Below, in pieces: positions 11,656 through 24,146 of a stretch of DNA of 64,000 nt (position 1 is the stretch's first letter; each line of letters opens with the position of its first letter). The position numbers and the translations under genes are program-made. The stretch comes from Klebsormidium nitens (Eukaryota > Streptophyta > Klebsormidiophyceae > Klebsormidiales > Klebsormidiaceae), in NCBI GenBank assembly GCA_000708835.1, contig DF236997.1, positions 10,736-74,735 of the forward strand, read 5' to 3'. Below the pieces are notes generated by a model, which saw only the letters and a program-made list of their open reading frames with translations, made no database searches and had not been told where the DNA came from.

Positions 11656-12561
11656 ATGGGTGGCGGTAATGCCCAGAAGTCCAAAACTGCGCGGGAGAGA
11701 AACCTGGCTAAGAAGGCGGCGGAGGGCAAAGGTAGTGGCCGTTGCCTGATCGACTTCTGCTTGGTTCTGACGGCACTAGGGGTCTGCAGTAACACATGGG
11801 CCGCAAGATGAGTGCAGCCTTCAGGCTGAGAAAGAAGCAGCAGTAGAAAGCCCTCTATCATTCTAGGGATGCTTCTGTTTGTTGCCGTGGTGCGCTTAAC
11901 CTGTATAAGCAGATCTGTTCCTCGACCGCGGTGCGAGTCTCTCGAGAATGAGTTTGATGCTTTCTCAGATCTCTCCGCCGTATAGATCGAAGCCTGGAGC
12001 CTGCAGTCCCGGTCAGGTTGGCCAGCTTGTGGCACTGGCGCAGGGGGTTCACTGGCACAGCTGATGGCCACCAGGGAGTCCTACATGACTGGGATGCTAC
12101 TGTCAGTGAAGCTTGGGGGTAGAAGCCTGTAGTTGCTGACGTTGTTGCCCATGCCGCGCTGTGCAGGTAGCCAGCTGAAGGACAACGCCAAGGCCATGAC
12201 CATCCAGGTGAGCCGGTCCGCTGCGCTGCCCCGAACATGCTGGCCATCGCTCTTGGCTTTGATAGTGTTGTACTCGCCTTTCCTTTGGTTGCAGGGCACA
12301 GCAACTTGCAACAGAGTGTTTGTGGTGGAACTGATGAGCTGAGTTTTAGCTGGCTGTGGACCCTTTATGGATCCAGGCCTGAGTGTCTACCGGGGCCAGC
12401 GTGACGGAATGCTAACCTTGTTTTCCCCATCCTTGCAGTGCAAAATTTGTATGCAAACATTCATGTGCACAATGAGTGAGGCAAAATGTAAAGAACACGC
12501 AGATAATAGGCATCCAAAGAACACACTAGTTCAGTGCTTTCCACATCTCCAAAGCACATGA
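11656..12561 (+). CDS. Small SERF/ZNF706-like zinc-finger protein
   Basis: Exons 11656-11731, 12167-12207 and 12439-12561 give 79 residues. The N-terminus MGGGNAQKSKTARERNLAKK is the SERF (4F5)-like basic segment. The C-terminal half is a single zinc-binding unit: CKICMQTFMC (two Cys), then CKEHADNRHPK with the His ligands, ending CFPHL. This is the layout of plant At2g23090-type proteins and animal ZNF706, which are nearly the same length. Members are small nucleic-acid- or protein-binding factors; the biochemical role in algae is unknown. The short middle exon (41 bases) joins in phase on both sides. It is divergent from APX. Confidence 0.93.
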
Positions 12562-14115
12562 GATGGAGCCCATCAAAAGTAGCTGATTTGAATGTGTATA
12601 ATCATACCCCGATAGACATACATCCGTGACACGAGTGAAGGACTCTGGCCAGAGACGCAAGCGACTTAACACGAACCGACTTTACAAACAGGAGTTACAC
12701 TTACTGTGTTTGAAATAAGGTGCTCATTGCTACATTTGGAAGGTAAAAAATTGAGTTTCCAATCACTTCAAGGCCAATCAAAGTTAAGCTGCATACTGCC
12801 ATCTTTTTGATTTGAGGTATCGCATCTCTAGATTAGGCTTAATTTAAGGGTCACTGTACCTCAATCACCAACTTGTCGGGCTTGGAATGTTATGTCAAAG
12901 GTCGCTGTTCGTTACTATCATTGAATCGGGGCAACCTTAGCGACCGCACCAGTTGGCCTAGCCATGTTCGTCAAGGACCATGTTGAATACAGAGTATCAA
13001 GGCCATGTTCGTCCACCACAGCTCATGGATTGAGTCGATGATACTTTCATTTCGGCATCATTGAGGCCGTCCATTATTGCTCGCGTCTCATGGTTGTCTC
13101 CTCACAGCGTTTCGAAGAAATTGTGATCGCACATGTACAGTTAGCGCCTAAGGCCGGATGCACTATAGAGCGGCCGCTGCATATTCGCACTAGTCCACAA
13201 GCACTTTGATCAGTTCACAAAGCAGGCGCTACACAGAGCGAATTTAGAGGCGGCCAATCCGCAATACTTCACATAATCACCAGTGCAGATATGTTGTTAT
13301 TCTGTGTTGATCATGCGTACGCGCATAGTCTGTGTAATGCTAAACTGGACACTAGGTACGTAGCACCACATGTAAGTCAAGCGCCTCTGCACCATGCCGA
13401 TGACCTACTTGAGCATGCACACCATGCACTTCAATGACATGGCTCAATCTGCCCATGTGCGGATGTGATGCTACTGCACAAGAACGAAATAAAAACGCCA
13501 GATCTGAGGTCACGACTCCTGCATCTTCTCTCCAAGAGGGCTCCCTGACCGGACCTGACGGTCCAAGATCATCCATGGAGAGCAAAAAACCTAGATGGCC
13601 CGCTCATGTTGTTTGTCGGAAGATAGTATACATGACGGATCTGACACAGTCCATGATGTGGATTAGTAACTCCTTCAGACATCAGATCACCTGAGGCGTT
13701 GATTGGGTCCATCCACGGCAACACGTGCTGCTGTTGTCACTTGAGATTGCGGGCCAGACGCCAATCCAGGACGGGCGAACCAGGGCCTGCAAGAAGCGTA
13801 GGCCGAGGTATCAGCACGCACACCGTGGTCGGTAAGTAGCATGTCGCAACGATCCCACAGCTGACGTCTCCGGTCGCTGGCTAGACACGAATTGAAGAGC
13901 TATGTTGGGACAATATCTCACCAAGCAGCCAACCTCGACGAGCAAAACCTGATGATGGTAAGTCGTCATTGCGAGAGAGATTGTGCTCATGTGGAGTGCT
14001 TCAAAGAGCGCGTTTTTTATACGTTTAGCGGAGCGGGCCCGCCATGCCTGACCTGCGGTTGGTGCGCCAGGCAGGCCGAGGGGGGCAGGCCCGCGCAGGG
14101 GGGGGGGCGAGGGGG
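12562..14115. other. Intergenic, convergent gene ends
   Basis: The stretch lies between the 3' ends of the zinc-finger gene (+) and the M16 protease gene (-). Only short, unpersuasive frames are present. A G-run (14098-14107) and a further G5 lie just past the protease stop, and read as C-runs on its coding strand. No RNA gene or element is recognised. Confidence 0.5.
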
Positions 14116-17100
14116 TCAGTGGCGGTAGGCCCGCCAGAGCAGGGTGCTCGCCACCAGGACCCCGGCCAGCAGCACCAGCTGCACACACGCGAGCGGGCAG
14201 TCAGGCCACACGCGCGAGAAAGCAGGCACGCAGCCGCGGGCCCGACCTTCAGGGCAGAGGGCGCAGTCGCGTTCCGCTAGGGTAGCCAGCGCAAGGGGAG
14301 GGGCTCACCCGGCCTTCAGGAGCGGAGGGGGAGAGGAGGCGGCGCCAGAAAGGGGGCCGCGGCATGAGCACGACGGCGGTGTACTGCGTTGAGGCGGGGA
14401 AGGGCAGCACGCGCCGCAGCGCGGCCAGCAGCGTTCCCGGGGACACCGCGGCCAGCACCTCCGCCCGGATGGCCTCCGTCGTCTGCAGCAACGTGGCACG
14501 GCGGTCAGGGCCGCCCCCGAAGATACAACGGAGGGGCCCCAAAGATTGCAGCACCTGGCAGCCTAAGGGGTTTAGCAGTGATACAACGAGGGGCCAGGGC
14601 AAACGGGCAAGGGGGCCAAGCAGCGGCAACAGACAGAGCCGTGCCGCGAGAGGCCCACGCGGTCGCAAGGGTGACAGTTGCCAGAGCACGTGACGGCGGG
14701 GCAGGGGCGGACCTCGTGCGCGGCGTCAAGGTCCCCGGTGTAGAAACGGGTCTGGTACGCGCGCAGCACGAAGTCCCGGTGGCTCGCGTTCTCCTGTACG
14801 CACACATAGGCACAACGTCATTTCCCAAGCGACCAGGGTGCGCACGCAGCAGCACACGGTGCGGCCACGGGGGCGCCAGCCGCAAGCCTGAGCAGGACGA
14901 GACGTGGACCCTCAGCAAGGCGAGCAGCTGCGCATGGCAGCGCACCGCTGTGCACCGGGCGTGCCTGCCCCATGCGCAGCATGTGCGGTGGGTTGCAGGG
15001 GTCACCTGCAGGCTGAGCTCGTGCGCGCGCTTTTCGAGCTCGAGCAGCGTGGCGCAGTCGTCCGCGGAGGGCCCCTCCTCCTGCAGGCGGGCCACCTCCG
15101 CCAGCGCCAGGTCCACCTGCACCCAAGCGCACCGCATACGCACCCGCTCAGCCGCCCGCCTGCACCCCGCCGCCCACACTGCACGGCACCCACGAGAGCA
15201 CGGCCTGGCCAAGCTTGCTGGCAGAATGAGGTGGGGCTGCTGACCAGGGTCCACGCGGCGTCCGGGTCGCACGAGAAGCTGACGGCCAGGTCTCCACGCA
15301 GGCCCCCCGAGCGCGACGGCCGCGAGCCGCCCAGGTACGGCGACACGGACACCGTGTAGATCTGCACCGCAGCGCCCGAATACTCTTTAGGGGGCTACCG
15401 GTGAGAGGTAGGGGGTTTCAGGGGCATGCCGGGCCGGCGCCGGTGAGGCAAAGAGGCAGGGGCAAAAGCGACCGTACAGCAGTACAAGACAATCCGTGCA
15501 TACTATCTCACAGGCGAGTCCGTAAGGTCCCAGGGGGGAGGGCGGGGGCGGCACCTGGCCGTGCTTGAAGCGGAGGACGCGCATGATGGCCTGCTCCAGG
15601 AGCATGGCCGCGAACATGGTCCAGTGCACCTCGTGGCTGACGGCCGCCCCGTCCAGCACCACCGGGAACGTGATCTGGCACGTGCTCTGGGCAGCCGTCA
15701 TCACCTGCGGCACCTCCTCCCTGCACCGGGCCAGCCACGCGTGAGCCGTAGCAAGAGACACGCCTCGAATGGTGAATCCTGATGAATATTCATACCTGAG
15801 CCATCGAACTCATAGTGGCCTACATATTGAACCTAAACGGATCAAAGAGGGATTGAAGAGGCCCTGACAAGGAAGAGTGTTCAATTTCAGGCTGGATCAG
15901 TGAAGAGCCACTTCCAATGAATGTTTTGTAGACGCCGGATCCGTCATAACGGCGATACCAAACAACCATCGTTGCCACCACTCGATGTCCAGACCAGCGT
16001 ATGTTTGAATGGACTCTTCATGCTATGCCAAGAAGCGGGCGGCCCTGTCCACGGGGGCTGAGCACCGGCGAGGGCAAGCGGGGCGCGGGGCACCTGATGA
16101 CGCCCTCGGGGAAGTTGAAGGGCAGCTGCGTCAGAGTGTCGCGCTCAAAGCGGGGCGGGGGAGGCGACGGCTCGGGGATGCCGCCCTGCAGCCACGCACA
16201 GGGGGGAACCCGTGAGGCGGGGGCAGGAGGGCACTCCGGACAAGCTGGCATCAAGACGGACCCTCCGGCACCGACGTGTGTACGTCATGGCTGCGCAGCC
16301 ATGCGAGGCAGGCCGTGCGCTGGGCTTAGGATGCGCTGCGGCTCACCAGGTACTGCAGCACGAGGGGCAGGGCGGCCTCCTCGTCGAGGGTGCCCACCAG
16401 CACGAACTGCACGCGCACGCACCGGAATCAGGCACACCCACACACGAGGAACGTTCACCCGCTTGTGGCAATGCAGGTCCCGCAGAGACAGACAGCGCGC
16501 GCAATCCACGAGCCCCAGTGCTGCCCGCATGTAGTACGCAGCACGGCTGTGGCGATGTGCAAGCAAATCTCCCTGCTCCCCAACTGGGTGGCAGCGGTTT
16601 ACCGTGAAGGAGGCGGGGTCCTGGAAGGCGGCGGTGTAGGCCAGGCACGCCTTCACCGGGTCCACCGCGTCGATGTCCGCATCAGTCATGGGCCTGCACG
16701 CGCGCCACTCCCACCGTCAACCACCCGGCCCGCCAGGCGCCTGCCACGACAGGTAGCATAACCAGGATGCCAGGAGGGTGCACACTCAGAATACGCTTTA
16801 AAGGACTGACGGGGGGGCTCACCTGAAGAAGTAGGAGTCTCCGTAGTTGAGCGCGCGCACCTTGTTGGAGAAGGCCGTGAACGGGTCACGCAGCTGCGCC
16901 TTCACCTGGCCACCACACAAGGAGACGGCTCGGAGTCAGCCTCACCCCAACACCTAGCGGTCTGACCAATTGAGGCCGGCACGAGCCGGACCTTCGCATT
17001 GCTCTCCTTGTCGCACTTGCCAGCACTTGCTGCGTAATCTGGCAGAGAGGGCAGTGCGGCTCACCGCCTCGCGCGTCATGCGCATGACGGTGTCCAGCTC

Positions 17101-20100
17101 GTCGGGGTGGGTGGGCCGCGGCGCGGTGACGAAGAGCTGGTACACCAGCTGCAGCGCGGCCTCCAGGTCCGCGGGAGAGGCCTCCCCGGCCACGCCGCGC
17201 TGGTACGCCGACACGCTCTGCCCCACCTCCGCGCGCACGCCCGCCAGCAGCTCCATCAGCGCCACCGGCTGCACGGGCCGCACATTCACACTTGATGTAC
17301 GGTTGTGAAAACGCGCTCAGCGGGAGGCAAAAGGGAGAAGAGGGCAGTGGGCCAGTGCCTGAGCAAGGGCCCCAGAGCGCGGTGGTTGGAGCGCGGGGCG
17401 GCCTTACCTTGACGCCGTAGACCCCGAGCTCCCCGGCGATGGTGGCGGCCATGCTGACGGAGTGGTAGTCCTTGGGGGGGATCTCCGACAGGCCGCCATA
17501 CGCAAAGCCCCTGGCAGGAAAACAAAAGCGGAAACCCGTCAGGCACACGCGGCAGACGCAGTCAGAACGAAGGAGAAAGAAGATGACATCTGTACGCAGC
17601 GATCTTAAAATCGGTTGCCCTGGTCTTCCCACGTCAGCTCTCATCGGCAGGCCACATGCTTCCTTGCGCTGCCGGCAGGTGGTGGCTGACCCGATGAGGA
17701 CCTGGTCGTCCCGCAGATCCGTCTTCTTGAGGAACACGCGCATCCCGTTGCTCAGCGTCAACTCCGTGCCGCCCAGCTTGGGGTACTCCCGCCGCGATGT
17801 CACGGACCTGCGCAGCGAGAAAGAGAGGCAGCGGTTACTGGCAGTCCGCCACTGCTCTCAGGGAGACCTCAGTGCTCAAAACATTCCGTAAGGTAGCCAC
17901 GGGCTGTGCTCCTAAGAGGCCGCCGTGCAAAAACGCGTTTTCTCGACGTGCTTATGCCACGGCCCCGCCAGGTCCCATTCGGAGCACGCGTGCACAGTGG
18001 CGGTCCGCAGGGCGCTCACCCCGGGGTGGGGGGCACGCTGACGAGTGACTCGGGGCGGTCCCCGTCGTCCCAGGGGCCGATCGCCCCGCCCTCTTCCGCG
18101 GCCTCCACCTCCGCCACCACCGCGCGCACCGCGGCTTCCGACGTACGCGCACGGTGCTCCACCTGCGCGCACCCGCCACGGACGTCAGGACAGCACACGC
18201 CGAGGGCGGTTCAACAAAGCGTGGCCAGATTTCGAGCATCGACTGACGGACCCGGGAACGTACGTCTGTGCACACAGTCGCGCTCCTCTACCGATTCTTG
18301 GCGAACGTCCTGCTCCCAATGCTCCTTGTGGAACAGCTAAAGACTCTTCAAAAAGCCAGACATCCTACATGTACCCAGCAAGCTTGGCAATAAACACATC
18401 CCAATCTGCATCAAGCAAAGCTTCGGCCAGACTTCGAGCATCGCGCGGTGGTCGCGGTGGAGGAAACCTCATTTCGAGGTTCCAGAATGACAAGGCCTTT
18501 CTAAGCGTGCGCATGAAGGACAGGCACCAGCGTGACAGCATCGGTGGGGGGCACCACCTTGCACAACACAAAGATTTGCCCAGACTAGGTGGTCCGCAAA
18601 GGTCCACTTCAAATACTTTCTCTCACGCGGATCCCCGGAGAGGCACGTGCTGCTTGGCCTGCTTGCGTGCTCACCGTTTTGATGACGCAGCTGTTGTGGG
18701 TGCGGTATGCGTGCGCCACGGCCTGCATGTCCTCTGCGGTGATAAGCGGCAGCAGCGTCTTGGCCAGCCGCGCCTCGTACACGATCCCGGGCACCGGCTC
18801 CCCCGTCAAGTAGTGCTGCACCGTGCACACTGCCGCGTCAACACGAAGCGGGCGCCACTGGACTATCACAGATGGGGGTGACCAGGAAACCGTTCTTTGG
18901 GCCGCATCTCCACGCTGACTGGGGTCGGTCGAGGGCCCAGGGCAGTCCTGACCTCCCGACAGGGGGGTGCCTCGACCCTTCCCTTAGCCTGGTTCCTGAC
19001 CGGCGACAGCGTGGCCCCGATTTGCATTGAAGTAGCAATCGCTGTGCGCGTGTGTGCTGACCTGGACGTACTCTGCCCGGAGGCCGTCGGAGAGCGCCTG
19101 GTCGCGCTCGATGTAGGCTCGCTCCATGTCCGCCAGGTACAGCCGCCGCACCACCGCCACCTCGCGCGCGCTGAACCCGTGTACACGGATGCGCGCCAGC
19201 TGGACAAGCATGCCCAGTCAGGCATCAGGGGCAGGGCGCGGAACGCCATTGCAGATGATTAGTAGGCCAACTACGAAAAACAGCTCGAGAGTGGCAAGAT
19301 TTCGATATTGAAGATCCTTCTCGTGAGGTTCGAGATTGGCCCAGAAGGGCGGTCACGGCAGGGCCTCACCTCGGTGAGCATGGCTCGCAGGGCGGGGAGC
19401 GTGCCCCCCTCCTGGCAGGACGCCGAGATAGTGACCGACTGGACGACGCCAGCCACGCACAGTCAGCGCACACAAGCAGGCACCCCGAGAGAAGGCATTA
19501 AGGGGCTCGGAGACACACCCAAGGAGCAGCGGTGTCAAGAGGGGCCTTGCTTGCACACACGGCGGCTAGCGCCACCCCAGGAGGGAGACAGCGGCAAGGG
19601 GCGGAAGTGGGCGGAAGCCGGAGGAGGCAGGCCTCACCTCTATCGTCCTCGCAATGGTCTGGCCGCCAGACTCACACGAGTAGAAAGGAGGCGTGTTCTG
19701 CAGGCAGGCGGCGATTTCATACAGTCAAAACCGATCCTGTTGTGACAGCAAGCCACTCGAAAGAGCCGAATGGCGGGTTCAACAACAAAACATGTGGTGA
19801 GTTCCTTGGTCGAGGCGCTGTGCGCATGGCCTGACCTGCCTGGAGATCTTGAACAGCCGCTGGTTGATGGCCATGTGCGCCATCTCGTGCGCCAGGAACG
19901 CCTGGTACTGCGCCACTGTGTCAATGCGCTGCTCCGGCAACTTGCAGCTCACCAACACGGCGGACTGCACGGCCACGCCAGCACAGCATGCGGGACTCAG
20001 CAAGCGGCCATCGAGAGAGACTGTTAGCAACGCAGATGCCAGGGAGTGTCTGTCAGCCCTCTTCCTCGATGCATATACGACCAGAAAATTGCTGAAAGAA

Positions 20101-22110
20101 CACGTTGAAAGCACACAGCAAACGATTACCAACCAGGCTTCCTGTCGGCAAAGGAGGAGAATCAACAAGCGGGTCACAAGCCGTTTTGAGTACGGACTCA
20201 CCGAAGTGGATTCGGAGTCTGCAAACGTCGACACTCGGAGCTCGGAGTGGGGGGTGAAGCCGAACTTGGGGATGGAAGGGTGGCTCTGCCCCGGCGGTGG
20301 AGGAAACGCGGCTTTCTCGCCGAAGTGCTCCTCAATCAGTTGAACAACGCCCTGCACAGCAGTCGAAAGTTCGAAGTTTCGGGCCCTCCTTATACAACTT
20401 GACGGGGGACAAAGCGCCTAACAGATTTGTCTCCCTATCAGCGTGCAGCCCCCAAGCAGCGGATTGGCGTCTCTGGGTGCGGCCTCACCTGGACGTCCTC
20501 GAAGTCGCCCACCGCCACCACTGCCATGTGCTCCGGGCGGTACCAACGGCGGTAAAACGCTTGCAAAACAGCCGCAGGCACGCTCTTGATGATGTGCTCC
20601 GTCCCAATGGGGAGCCGCTCTGCGTACTGCACCACCAGGCAGCACGCCAGTTACGAATCCCTCATTTGCGCAGCCATGTGTCACTGATGTCGTTAGCTGG
20701 GCGGCAGGAACCCAAGGGCAACCCCCGTCATTTCCTAAAAGAAGCTGCTGTTGGATGGCATGCTAAACGAGGGAGGGCTGTGGCTCTAGGCACGGGCGTG
20801 CGCAGGCGGGGCCTCACCCTGGAGCCTTTGGTGAGGAGCGCCCAGTAGGCCTCCTGCATGCGGCCCGTGGCGTCGCGGTGCTGGCGCCACTCCTCCAGCA
20901 CCACCCCGCGCTCCTTGGCAAGGTCCGCCTCCGAGATGCGGATCTGAAGAACAAACACGCCAACAGGCTCCTCGTTAGCATGTCAGCAGATCCTGCCTCC
21001 TGCTCATCACTTGGAGATGCACTGGAAGAGAGGCCCCCGGTATACAGGACACAAGATGGGGAGACAGAGTCTGGGTTTGATGGCTTTACCTCCACGGAGA
21101 ACTCCGCCAACACGGAGAGGGCTTTTGAGAGTAGGCCCGGCTTGTCAATGGGTATGAACAGCTCAAAAACTGTCTCGTCTGCGCTGGTGTAGGCGTTCTG
21201 AAAGGAGAGTAAAAGGAGGATACAGAAGTGAACCGTTCCGCATCTTGCCAAGCAGGGGGCACAGCGGCAGCTGAGACACACCCTCCTGAGGGAAGTCCGG
21301 TTGAGAAGGTACCCCGCAGGGGAAAGAGTTGCTGGCTAGGGCAGGGAAGAGAATGGAGCGATAAACATAGGTCAACAGCCTCACAAGCAACAGGGACTGA
21401 AATATCCCAGTTCACAGGGAAACTTGCTGACCTGGCAAGCGCCGAATGGGGCACCAATTGTCTCGAGGAACTTGACGATGTCATGGTTGCTATAGTTCTT
21501 AGTCGCGTTGAAAGCTAGATGTTCACAGATGTGGGCGCAACCCCGCTCGTTTTCTTCCTCAACAACAGACCTGCTCAGTAAAAAGAAGCAGGCTGTTTCA
21601 CAAGCGAGTCCTTGTTGGTCTTGCCTCAACAATGAGGCGATGAACAATTGCTGTCGGAAACAGCTTACACACTGGTCACTGCACTTCACCCAAGTAGCAC
21701 CACCGCCAAACGGCAAAATGATTCCAGAAGTTCATTGACTGAGCTGATTTGAACAGAAAAGTCGATCTTCTGCGTCGCTCAGAGCTCCAGGGCAACACAC
21801 CACCATTCAAAGAATCTAGACACATGTATCATGGGAGGCTGCTGTGTGCGCACGCCTGCGTTGAGGGTGGGCCCGCTGTCCTTAACAGAAATGCAAGTAC
21901 CGTGGTGCCTCACCCGATGTTGACCACCAGAGCCAGCGCCGCTCGTTGCGAGGGCCTCCGATTCTTCTTGACATAGTAGGTTAGCTTGTTGCCAGACAAC
22001 ACCCCATGGGCCAGGCCATCAGCATCAAGGGGCAGCGGCGCAGTGCGCGCCTGCTCACTCTCAACGTCCAGCGGCTCCAAGCTCTGGAACGACACTGCGG
22101 ATGGTGCCAT
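14116..22110 (-). CDS. M16 zinc metalloprotease, PQQL/insulinase-like, tail-anchored
   Basis: M16 (pitrilysin/insulinase) peptidase most like Arabidopsis At5g56730 along its whole length; 999 residues. Inverted zinc motif HICEH (His79, Glu82, His83), followed by ERGVVLEEW, which supplies the distal Glu ligand region. An inactive second half carries the family's LTLSNGMRV block, FAYGGLSE, DLEAALQLVYQLF and GDLAVSFSCDP. The last exon adds LVLLAGVLVASTLLW and a short basic end, a predicted membrane tail. Exons (minus): 22110-21914, 21570-21432, 21197-21090, 20943-20818, 20626-20489, 20351-20202, 19964-19836, 19697-19638, 19438-19370, 19199-19062, 18815-18675, 18162-18020, 17807-17691, 17510-17408, 17268-17065, 16905-16823, 16693-16603, 16406-16347, 16185-16094, 15720-15555, 15361-15245, 15116-15006, 14793-14713, 14482-14309, 14178-14116. 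All phases close. An in-frame stop lies just upstream of the ATG. Substrate unknown. Confidence 0.95.
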
Positions 22111-22654
22111 CTTGTCCAAAAGCCCCTAACAAAATAAAGAAACAACGAAGTTTCTTCACGTGCATAGGCACAGAATCAACCACCCTTTTCTAGACCATCC
22201 AGTTTCTTACTTGTTTTACATTGAAGTTTGCACCAGCAAATGTGTGATGGGGTGCTGCATGATGATGGACAATGGTGGTGGTGGTACAGGGATACAGAAG
22301 TCGGGCAATTATGGTGTCAAGCTGGCCAGGCTCTAAAATGAGCAAAAAACCGGCTCCATACCTGCGAAATAGACTCTCGGTCGACTTTGAAAATGCACGA
22401 TTTGACACCAAGCTAGGCTGAGTGGCTGCAGTAGAGAAGCTGCTGAGAATGTTTCAAAGGCACGTTTCTGTCCAGCTTCATTGCATTAGTCCTAGCAAGG
22501 CGCAAAAGCGGATCATTCTGGCAGAACTTGAAGACGACGTTCAATTGTCCTCGAACAACTGTAACAGTAGCCATTGCAGTGTCGATCGACGAAGAATTGA
22601 GGGTGGTGCTATTCTTAAGACTACTTACTTTTGAGCTGCGCTGAAGGGGGCACA
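22111..22654. promoter_or_regulatory. Shared upstream region of the M16 protease (-) and CSN6 (+)
   Basis: 544 bases separate the two divergent ATGs. The centre holds a GATGATGGACAATGGTGGTGG-type G/T-rich stretch near 22260. No TATA box is obvious, and a shared bidirectional promoter is the simplest reading. Confidence 0.5.
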
Positions 22655-24146
22655 ATGTCGTCCGCCAGTGGTCTTGAGCTTAAGCTGCATCCCCTTGTCA
22701 TTGTGAATGTTTCAGACCACTTCACCCGCATCAAAGCACAGACGCGGGGCAATCACGTGCCCCGCGTTCTAGGTTGCCTCTTGGGGGTGCAGACAGGGCG
22801 CAGCGTGGAGATCTTCAACTCGTTTGAGCTCAAGTACGATGTGCTGGATGACTTGATTGTGCTGGACCGCGGCTTTCTGGCGCAGAAGCAGGAGCAGTAC
22901 AAGAAAGTGTTCCCCAAGTATGACATCCTGGGGTGGTACTCGACGGGCAGCGGGGTGCAGGTGGCGGACATGCAGGTCCACAAGGCGCTAACCGACATCA
23001 ACGAAAGCCCGCTGTACCTGCTGCTGGACCCCACCATCCACCATGGCGCCAAGGACCTCCCCATCACCATCTTTGAGAGCGAGCTGCACGTCATTGAGGG
23101 CGTGCCCACCCCCATCTTTGTCAAGTCAGGATACACTGTGGAGACGGTGGAGGCGGAGCGCATCTCGGTCGATCATGTCGCACGCATCACGCCGTCTGGA
23201 GGCTCATCTGGAGCAACGCAGCGTAAGATGGCTGCATCTTCAATTGCAACCCAGTTCTTACTGCAATCAAAGCTGTCGTCAGTACCAACCTCTGGAAGAT
23301 TGAGTCAGCTTGGCACCAACCGCTGCCTGACATCAGTACACTTTAATAAGGATTGCTCGCATTTTTGGTTCTTCACCCTATACACATTCTCCCTCCTTGA
23401 GTTTGTTATGCTGATGCCGCTCTTGTCCTGCAGTTGCCGCTCATCTGATGGGCTTGCACAGTGCCATCAAGATGTTGAGCAGGTGAGCCCTACGTGCTGG
23501 CGGCTGTATACGCGCAATGCCCCCTCCTTGCGCGTATCATCCTCGGCCTTGCTCCCTGGATGTCAATGGAGTTGTGATGCTCCTCGGAACAAGTGGCCGA
23601 GACTCCTCTGACTGGCGCTTCTTCTCGGGGGCTTTGTCTGGTTTGCAGGCGCATCAAGGTTCTGCACCACCTGCTGCTGTCCTTCTCCCGTGGCGAGCTG
23701 CCCCTCGACCACTCCCTGCTGCGCCAGGTGTCCAGCCTGGTGCGCCGCCTGCCAGCCATTGACTCTGCGCACTTCCGCGAGGAGTTCCTCACGGAGTACA
23801 ATGACACGCTGCTCATGACCTACCTCGCAGGTGAGCCGCCACCGCTCTTGCTGGTCATTTCATGACCGAGTGTCTTCCAACAAGGTTACGACTTCATCAG
23901 GGGCTAACAGCTGATTGTTGCCTAACATTGATCTTGTCTTGGAAATGAATCAGTGGTGAGGTCAGTAGCGCTTTTGCGTGACAGTGGTGGCATGTTCGTT
24001 CAGGCCCTCAGTGAACCCATCTTTGCTCTGCTTTGTTTCCAGGAATCACGAAGGGGACAAGCACGTTGAATGAGCTGGTGGAGAAGTTCAACATTGCGTA
24101 TGAACGACATTCACGACGGGGCGGAAGACCAACAGCATTCATGTAA
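22655..24146 (+). CDS. CSN6: COP9 signalosome subunit 6 (CSN6)
   Basis: Non-catalytic MPN-domain subunit of the COP9 signalosome, the complex that removes NEDD8/RUB from cullins. Exons 22655-23222, 23434-23482, 23649-23830 and 24043-24146; 300 residues, usual for plant CSN6. The N-terminal MPN domain (LHPLVIVNVSDHFTR, GCLLGVQ, ILGWYSTG) lacks the JAMM zinc ligands, as expected for CSN6 as opposed to CSN5. The C-terminal helical part (LLRQVSSLVRRLP, FREEFLTEYNDTLLMTYLA) and the end SRRGGRPTAFM match plant CSN6 closely. The 49-base exon 2 is required by phase. The stop codon overlaps a TGTAA motif (24142-24146). It is divergent from the M16 protease gene. Confidence 0.97.

Noticed and set aside
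14389-15243. Plus-strand open frame (284 codons)
   Set aside because: Antisense to conserved exons and introns of the M16 protease; Arg/Ala-rich, no motif.
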